NCBI RefSeq assembly: GCF_022711995.1
Contig: NZ_JALAHI010000157.1
Span: 1 to 36,950, forward strand
From: Enterococcus sp.
GTDB taxonomy: Bacteria > Bacillota > Bacilli > Lactobacillales > Enterococcaceae
Length of the DNA: 36,950 bases
Direction of reading: 5' to 3'
Part shown: piece after piece, positions 31,756 through 36,950 of the stretch
How the letters are laid out: each line of letters starts with the position of its first letter
Numbering within the stretch: position 1 is the stretch's first letter
The notes under the pieces: model-generated
What the model was told of the DNA's origin: nothing
Database searches by the model: none
Seen by the model: the letters and a program-made list of their open reading frames with translations, nothing else
Translations under genes and position numbers: made by a program

Positions 31756-33365
31756 TCATCCTCTTTCATTGTGATATTGCTCACCGTTGCTTCAGCCAAT
31801 ATATAGGTTGGCTGATTAAGATTAGCTATTTTGACATTTTCAAAGCACACACTTTGGCACTTTTCTAGATAAATTTCTTTCGTTTCATCAGTAAGCATTC
31901 CTAGCGTCACATTTTTAACGAACACATTTTGAACATAAGCTTGCCCATCTGTAGAAGTTTCATTACTAAAACCAATTAACTCAATACTGCGACCTGGACC
32001 ATTAATCACAGTATTTTCTATTCTAATATCCGAAAAGACGGGTAAGTGATCCGCCGGCAGTCCGTCGGCATTGTACTCCACACTATGGGCTTTAAAGCTA
32101 TCGATTTCACAATCTTGCATAGTGATATGTTTAATGTATCCACCCCGATTATTATGAGCCTTCAACTCTAACCCATACAGCGTATTTTTAATGCGACAGT
32201 CCCTTAAGCTAACACCGTCAACACCACCAGACTGTTCACTTCCAATAGCCATCCCATGACCGCCTACCATTTCTAAATCAAAAATACGCACATTTTTCGT
32301 GGGAATATTGATTTGATTTCCTTCAGGATTTTTGCCTGACTTAATAGCGATACAATCATCACCGGTATCAAAAGTAGTATCAAAAATCAGCATATTTTGG
32401 GACGAATCTGGATCCCAGCCATCACCGTTATCAATTCCCTTAGACTTAATCGAGATACCATGAGTTGTCACCGTATCACAATAAATCATGTGAATCGTCC
32501 AACAGGAAGGGTTCGTCACGGCTACCCCAGTTAAGTGGATATTTTTTGCCTGCATCATACAAATCAATCGACCTCGTACCCGTCGGCCAGGGCGTTGATC
32601 TGAATAATACTCAAAATATTTTTCAACATCTTGATAAATTTCTCGCATAGCAAGTCCTAATTCATTTCCACCACCACAGATTTCTCCTACTCCACAAATT
32701 CGAACATTTTCAATAACCGTTTTTTTGCGATCAGATGGGTCAATATATCCTAGATTAATCAAAGAGCGATAGCAATGAAGCTCCCAGCCTTCATAACGGC
32801 TTAAAGGTAAGCCATCTTGATTAACTTGACCTTGAAACCAGCTTTGTTCTTTGGTAATCGTATAATCTTTTGGATCAAGACTAGCTATCAGTTTGCCATC
32901 CACTTGGAAAGTCACATTGCTCTTTAAATCCAAAGCACCAGTTAAAATGACCGCTCCTTCTGGAATTAAAATCGTCCCATGTTCTGGACAATCAAAAATT
33001 GCTTGCTGAATCTTAACAGTTGACTTAACAAGACCACTGGCATCAGCAAAATAAGGGGCTTTAGTGACATCAATTAGTGAGCCTTGTTCTTTGGTCCGAA
33101 CCACCAAGTTAACTCTGCTACTCACATCTTCGACATTCATCCGATCAACCGTCACTAATTTAAACGTATAACTAGTACTAGGTAACAGATTGGTTAAAGT
33201 GATATGGGTTTTGTTAACTGGTCTTTTGGCAATTAGTTGGTCTTCTTGATACAGATGATAAGCAGTCACTTTGTCATAATTAGCCGGCTTATCCCAAATT
33301 AATGTCAATGAATCAGCCGCCAAAGTAGCTGGAGCCAGTTTAAAATCAGGAATTTTATTTGTCAT
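31752..33365 (-). CDS. GH28 polygalacturonase-like hydrolase with N-terminal FN3 domain
   Basis: 537 aa. Residues 1-95 form a fibronectin type III domain; the rest is a GH28 right-handed beta helix. Catalytic signatures: NGD (313-315, the NTD position), DD (336-337) in TGDDCIAIKSG, GHG with His370, and RIK near 391. No signal peptide is found, so it likely works on imported oligogalacturonides, as exo-acting intracellular GH28 enzymes do. The start is ATG 33365 with CGAGG upstream; a start 11 codons earlier lacks a ribosome site. It is divergent from an AraC regulator. Confidence 0.9.
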   Translation of the reverse strand: MTNKIPDFKLAPATLAADSLTLIWDKPANYDKVTAYHLYQEDQLIAKRPVNKTHITLTNLLPSTSYTFKLVTVDRMNVEDVSSRVNLVVRTKEQGSLIDVTKAPYFADASGLVKSTVKIQQAIFDCPEHGTILIPEGAVILTGALDLKSNVTFQVDGKLIASLDPKDYTITKEQSWFQGQVNQDGLPLSRYEGWELHCYRSLINLGYIDPSDRKKTVIENVRICGVGEICGGGNELGLAMREIYQDVEKYFEYYSDQRPGRRVRGRLICMMQAKNIHLTGVAVTNPSCWTIHMIYCDTVTTHGISIKSKGIDNGDGWDPDSSQNMLIFDTTFDTGDDCIAIKSGKNPEGNQINIPTKNVRIFDLEMVGGHGMAIGSEQSGGVDGVSLRDCRIKNTLYGLELKAHNNRGGYIKHITMQDCEIDSFKAHSVEYNADGLPADHLPVFSDIRIENTVINGPGRSIELIGFSNETSTDGQAYVQNVFVKNVTLGMLTDETKEIYLEKCQSVCFENVKIANLNQPTYILAEATVSNITMKEDE

Positions 33366-33898
33366 GATATGCCTCGCATTTCTTTTTACCTTTATCATAA
33401 CTGCAACAATGCATCTGAAAAGCCTTTCTGTGATACTAGTAACTATGCTTCAAGATTCTTTACAAAAATTGAACTATATTGACTTTTGCATAATGAAAAA
33501 GTCTTTTACTGAATCAATAGAATGGATAATCGAACGACTGAATCAATTTGTTTATTATTAAGCTGCAGTCATAAACGCTATGAATTAAGACTTATTTGCT
33601 ATAGTATTGCAAATGATTTCAACATGGATCTGGCAATTCTTAGCAACGAATAATCATGAATCAAACGGATTTTGTACGTATTTTAATTGTCCCTCACCAA
33701 CTGATTTTTTGTGGTATAGTTACTTTGATCACTGCACAAAAAAGCCAATAAAATTCTCCGTAATGGAAAAAATGGCGGTATGTTGTACGAAAAAGGCTTT
33801 ATCCACTTCCAATAGAACCGATATATCTTAGTTAAAAAATAGCGACTTTTCAGATTTACTACGAAAAAAATCTAAATTTCGATAAAACAAATGACTTA
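33366..33898. other. Intergenic region between GH28 and AraC genes
   Basis: No gene was found on either strand. On the minus strand TTTTCA-16-TATGAT, just upstream of the GH28 start, could be its promoter, but the match is moderate. The length of 533 bp is long for a divergent regulator-target pair and may include lost sequence. No clear AraC direct repeat was recognised. Confidence 0.4.
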
Positions 33899-34765
33899 AT
33901 GAATTCAAACGATAGAAAGTGTGTACCGATGGATATCAATAGTCCGATTTATGTAGATCACGTTCGACGACATTCTCCTTATATCATGCCTCGACCCCAC
34001 AGTCATCCAAAATATGAGTTATATTTTCTGGCTGGCTTAAAAGGCTCTGGCAAAATTACGATTAATGGGAACTGCTACTCTTTAAAACCCAATACTTTGA
34101 TTATTATTGATCAGAATTTAATTCACCAAACAGATTTTTCTGATTCCCTCGTTCATGAACGATTTTTATTAGAAATAGATCCTACACTTTTTTTAAATGA
34201 AGCAGACCAGCTTATTCATTTTCCTGTGGATTTATTTTTCAAACAAGCGACTGGTGTCTATCCGCTTGACGATGATACCTTGAGTAAAGTTGCTAATCTA
34301 TTTATGAGTATTTATGATGACTCCCTACTTATGGAAAAATACTTTGAGGATTTGGTGCGCTTAAAAATACTAGAAATGATTCTCATTTTGACACGTTTTA
34401 TGGAAGAAAAAGAGAGCGCCCAGACTCGCTCCGAGCAGATGGTTATCTTACGACCGATTATTAAATATATCAATGAGCATTGGGCGGATAACTTATCATT
34501 AACGCAAATTGCCGAAGATTTTTACATCAGTAAATCTTACTTGGCACGAGCGTTTAAAAACTGCACTGGCAACACTTTGCATCACTACGTAAACCTCCTA
34601 AGAATCAAACAAGCCCAACGAATGTTGCTACTCTATGAAAATGAAAGTATTGAAGAAATCGCCCGGCGTTGCGGGTTTAATTCTACTAGCTACTTTATTC
34701 GGAAGTTCCGCGAAGAAGTCAATATGGCCCCTAAACAGTATCGTAAAAAATTTCGCACTAATTAA
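33899..34765 (+). CDS. AraC-family transcriptional regulator
   Basis: 288 aa. An N-terminal cupin-type sensor (YIMPRPHSHPKYELYFLAG around 29-46) precedes the C-terminal double HTH (about 190-285), with YISKSYLARAFKNCTGNTLHHY and IEEIARRCGFNSTSYFIRKFREEV, the AraC/XylS signature. It is divergent from the GH28 gene, so it is the probable activator of the pectin-oligosaccharide locus. The ATG at 33899 has a poor ribosome site; an alternative start at Met11 (MDINSPIYV) is possible. Confidence 0.92.
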   Translation: MNSNDRKCVPMDINSPIYVDHVRRHSPYIMPRPHSHPKYELYFLAGLKGSGKITINGNCYSLKPNTLIIIDQNLIHQTDFSDSLVHERFLLEIDPTLFLNEADQLIHFPVDLFFKQATGVYPLDDDTLSKVANLFMSIYDDSLLMEKYFEDLVRLKILEMILILTRFMEEKESAQTRSEQMVILRPIIKYINEHWADNLSLTQIAEDFYISKSYLARAFKNCTGNTLHHYVNLLRIKQAQRMLLLYENESIEEIARRCGFNSTSYFIRKFREEVNMAPKQYRKKFRTN

Positions 34766-34981
34766 AAAGATGCTTCGCAAACTAAGTTGGGGGAATGGAG
34801 CAACATAATTTTAGGCATGAATTTACGACTCAAATTTTTGGTTCTACAATCGATCGTGTCGGCAGGAGAACGATTTTCTATCAACAATTTTTTTGTAAAA
34901 TAACCTTCATTGTCTTGCTATCAATAATACCTATCACAGGGTCACTGAAAATGGTGAAAATGGTGAAAATGTCCAAAAGAA

Positions 34982-35007
34982 AAAAGCCCTTGAAATCAAG
35001 GGCTTTT
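34982..35007 (-). terminator. Intrinsic terminator, probably that of rplS
   Basis: A perfect 12-bp hairpin (AAAAGCCCTTGA, AA, TCAAGGGCTTTT) with a T-run on the minus strand. It follows the 23-bp copy of the rplS 3' end by 22 nt on that strand, as a native rplS terminator would. The stretch 34766-34981 holds a short tandem repeat (ATGGTGAAA) but no gene. Confidence 0.75.
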
Positions 35008-35028
35008 GCTTCATCTGATAATAAATGA

Positions 35029-35051
35029 TTAACGACGAATTTCTTTGATAC
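35029..35051 (-). other. Putative attachment site: copy of the 3' end of rplS (L19)
   Basis: On the minus strand these 23 bases, GTATCAAAG then AAATTCGTCGTTAA, encode IKEIRR-stop, the C-terminal sequence of ribosomal protein L19 (AARIKEIRR). No L19 body precedes it; upstream sequence belongs to the integrase region. This is the pattern left when an element integrates at the 3' end of rplS and duplicates the core site. The intact rplS should lie at the other end of the element, beyond the window. Confidence 0.65.
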
Positions 35052-35173
35052 TTGTGAAAAGTCGTTAAAGTATTGATATAAAAGGATTTTTATTCCCTCT
35101 GACTACATATTGACTACTTTGTTAAAAAATCGTTTTTCAAGAATCCTGTAATACCAGTGCTTTCACCGTTTTT

Positions 35174-36352
35174 TTAACTCTCTAAAGAACTAAAAGCAAT
35201 CAGAGGTTTTACCTTTTCATTTGACGTTAAGTGGCGATAAATTTTCGAAGTTGTTTGGTCAGTATGGCCTAAGCGATCCTTCAAGACTTCCCAGCTACAG
35301 TGTTCCGCTACTAAGCTTGCCATTGTATGACGAGCTAAATGAGTATGAAATGACTTATTAATTCCTGAACGGTTCACACACCGTTTGACGTGATCATTTA
35401 CATACTCTCGACGATAAGGAACACCACGTTTACTAGAATCAAGATACACAAACAAAAATGTTTCTTCTATAGTAAACCTGTAATGTTGCCTCATCTCATC
35501 CAAAGCTTCAATCAACTGTTGTAGCTTTTCCATAACTAGAGGAGTTACTAGAACTCTTCTAGCAGAGCTAACTGTCTTAGTAGTTTCAATCCGAAACTCC
35601 TTACTCTTACCTTTAACTGCCGTTTGCTTATAGAATAGAATTTCATTTCTTTTGAAATCTATATCTCCAGGCTGTAAAGCAAGCGCCTCGCTGACACGGC
35701 AGCCAGTGTAAAATAGAACATGGAACAGGACAGACATCGGTAATTCCTCATGAACAATGCCATAATTCAAAAAAGTTCTCAATTCATCGACCGTAAGAAA
35801 CTTGTCCTCAATATTATTTACGGCTTCTTTTAAATCAGTTACCGTTAACTGATATTTTGGCATTCTCACAGACTTCATTGGGTCTTCACTTATCAAATTC
35901 TTTCTTTGACAGTATTTGAAAACCATATTCAGAACTTGAACAAGTGATTGTAAACTATTTTTGGCATAGCCAACATTTGTTCCATTGACACCACGTTCCT
36001 TTAAAGTAAAAAGCAATTCTTGAATGCGCTCCGGTGACAAATCAGATAACTTTTTATCACCAATCCATCGAACGATAATTTTTAATTGTTCTTCTCGCTT
36101 GTCATAGGTTATTTCCTTTTGCTCATTTAACGAACGGTAATATTGAAACCATTGTTCACCTACAACACTAAACTTGTCATTGCTTGCAACAATTTTTTTC
36201 TTAAGCCTTTGTTGTTTCTCCATTTCAAGATAGGCGAGTTGTGCCTCACGTTTTGACTTAAAACCACGTCTTGTTGTCCGGTACGCTTGGAAATACCATG
36301 TGATCCTACCTGTAGAACTAATTTGCTTCTTGAACCGATCTTTTGTTTCCAT
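35174..36352 (-). CDS. int: Tyrosine recombinase/integrase
   Basis: 392 aa. An N-terminal arm-binding domain (1-50, ITWYFQAYRTTRRGFKSKREAQLA) precedes a SAM-like core-binding domain (about 60-155) and a catalytic domain (190-380). Catalytic residues: Arg219 in YTGCRVSEAL, His338/Arg341 in HLARHT, His363 in LGHTD and nucleophile Tyr372 in SKIYRHL. It is complete and likely active. RBS GGGAGGAA precedes the ATG. Its 3' end faces the att core at 35029-35051, about 120 nt away. Confidence 0.95.
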   Translation of the reverse strand: METKDRFKKQISSTGRITWYFQAYRTTRRGFKSKREAQLAYLEMEKQQRLKKKIVASNDKFSVVGEQWFQYYRSLNEQKEITYDKREEQLKIIVRWIGDKKLSDLSPERIQELLFTLKERGVNGTNVGYAKNSLQSLVQVLNMVFKYCQRKNLISEDPMKSVRMPKYQLTVTDLKEAVNNIEDKFLTVDELRTFLNYGIVHEELPMSVLFHVLFYTGCRVSEALALQPGDIDFKRNEILFYKQTAVKGKSKEFRIETTKTVSSARRVLVTPLVMEKLQQLIEALDEMRQHYRFTIEETFLFVYLDSSKRGVPYRREYVNDHVKRCVNRSGINKSFHTHLARHTMASLVAEHCSWEVLKDRLGHTDQTTSKIYRHLTSNEKVKPLIAFSSLES

Positions 36353-36455
36353 TTACAGATTCCTCCCTTGAGAGAAGAACCCCTTAAGCGGAAAAATATA
36401 AAATCTCTTATTCTCTATATACGAATTGTACCGCAAGTATAGAAGAAATGAAATA

Positions 36456-36770
36456 TTATAAGGAACGCAATATACGAAGCTGTTCACGATAGTCATTCGA
36501 ATCATTCTTCCTCATCCATTCTAAAACATCATCACGAAAATAGTGTCCCCGAATCCCATACCAACAGGGAGGAAACTCACCAAGTTTTACTAAACGGTTC
36601 AGTGTGCTATCACTTATCTGAAATAGTCGCTTTAAATCAGCATTTGTTAAAACCAGAGGTAAATGACTAACTGCAAGCAATTTTTCCGTATAATCTTCCA
36701 GTTTTTTTTGTAAAATTGAATAGAACTCTATTTCCAGAGAATTAACAATTGTCTTAACTTCCAACTCCAT
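36456..36770 (-). CDS. Excisionase-like HTH protein
   Basis: 104 aa. Residues 40-90 form a helix-turn-helix of the excisionase/MerR-like type (LTNADLKRLFQISDSTLNRL followed by a PPCWYGIRGHYFRDDVLEWM wing). The N-terminal 35 residues are probably helical. It lies 103 nt upstream of the integrase on the same strand; such proteins bend att DNA and direct excision. ATG 36770 is close behind AAGGG. Confidence 0.75.
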   Translation of the reverse strand: MELEVKTIVNSLEIEFYSILQKKLEDYTEKLLAVSHLPLVLTNADLKRLFQISDSTLNRLVKLGEFPPCWYGIRGHYFRDDVLEWMRKNDSNDYREQLRILRSL

Positions 36771-36861
36771 CACCCTTCTCTATCAAATTCAAAACGACCA
36801 CCACGGTACCCCCTTTAACTTGTAAAAACCACTCCATTACTCCATCAAAACGGACTAGAAA

Positions 36862-36950
36862 AGAGGAATTTATAATATGAAACAATAAAATGCAGACAAA
36901 AAAATAAATAACGAAAAACTAGAAAAAACAACAGCTAAAGCCATAGCAAC
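36862..36950 (+). other. Possible 5' end of a plus-strand gene with an in-frame stop
   Basis: AGAGGAAT precedes ATG 36877, but codon 4 is TAA; the same frame then stays open to the window edge, encoding NADKKINNEKLEKTTAKAIA-like residues. One C-to-T change (CAA to TAA) would explain it. Otherwise the stretch is simply AT-rich non-coding DNA. Confidence 0.25.

Larger units (their letters stand above)
35029..36950. mobile_element. Left end of an integrative element in rplS (partial)
   Basis: The element begins at the putative att core and contains the integrase, pointing to the att site, and an excisionase-like gene upstream of it, the standard arrangement at an element end. Cargo lies beyond the window, so whether it is a conjugative element, mobilizable island or prophage cannot be decided. 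Confidence 0.65.

Noticed and set aside
34795-35028. 77-codon plus-strand frame downstream of AraC
   Set aside because: Its 3' third runs through the tandem ATGGTGAAA repeat and the perfect terminator hairpin; no family features.
1-36950. CRISPR arrays, tRNA and rRNA genes
   Set aside because: No regularly spaced direct repeats, cloverleaf-type sequences with CCA ends or rRNA segments were seen on either strand.

Overview
The window looks like chromosomal DNA of an Enterococcus or a close relative in the Lactobacillales. The evidence is AT-rich sequence with strong AAGGAGG ribosome sites, several PTS operons, a LevR-type sigma-54 activator, GntR/Rrf2 regulators, and a lantibiotic-protection ABC transporter. 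Species cannot be fixed from the sequence alone. Most of the window is accessory carbohydrate and cell-surface physiology; the last 2 kb is the end of an integrated mobile element.

Layout. (1) 1-5346, minus strand: a LevR-like sigma-54 activator, then a mannose-class PTS operon (IIA, IIB, IIC, IID) and the first codons of a probable ribulose/allulose-phosphate 3-epimerase. A near-perfect -24/-12 promoter, a cluster of ATGTGTGAC-type repeats and a cre-like site lie between regulator and operon. (2) 5882-7064, plus: a single enolase-superfamily (mandelate racemase subgroup) enzyme with its own promoter. (3) 7252-10876: a beta-glucoside PTS IIC and GH1 phospho-beta-glucosidase, divergent from a TTG-initiated GntR regulator, with a 30-bp palindromic operator between them. 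(4) 11005-14243: an OppA-like lipoprotein and a YkfC-like NlpC/P60 peptidase (peptide uptake and trimming), and divergently a HmoA/IsdG-like monooxygenase under a Fur-like box. (5) 14456-17799: an unknown 255-aa protein, a small conserved-looking protein, free-methionine sulfoxide reductase, an NAD(P)-binding protein and its probable Rrf2 regulator. (6) 17977-25336, minus: an eight-gene operon gntR-agaS-lacD-bgaC-IIB-IIC-IID-IIA for beta-galactosyl hexosamines. (7) 25689-26528: an MBL-fold hydrolase. (8) 26849-31052, minus: lanFEG-lanRK, a lantibiotic self-protection cassette without any biosynthetic genes. (9) 31531-34765: a pectin locus with a truncated GH105 remnant, an intracellular FN3-GH28 polygalacturonase and a divergent AraC regulator. 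(10) 34982-36950: an intrinsic terminator, a 23-bp copy of the 3' end of rplS, then a tyrosine integrase and an excisionase-like protein, interpreted as one end of an element integrated into rplS.

Notable structure outside genes: two copies (7072-7234 and 14253-14432) of a roughly 165-180-nt folded repeat, each between convergent genes. Their outer stems differ in sequence but stay complementary within each copy. A 22-bp identity is also shared by the terminators at 31335 and 34980.
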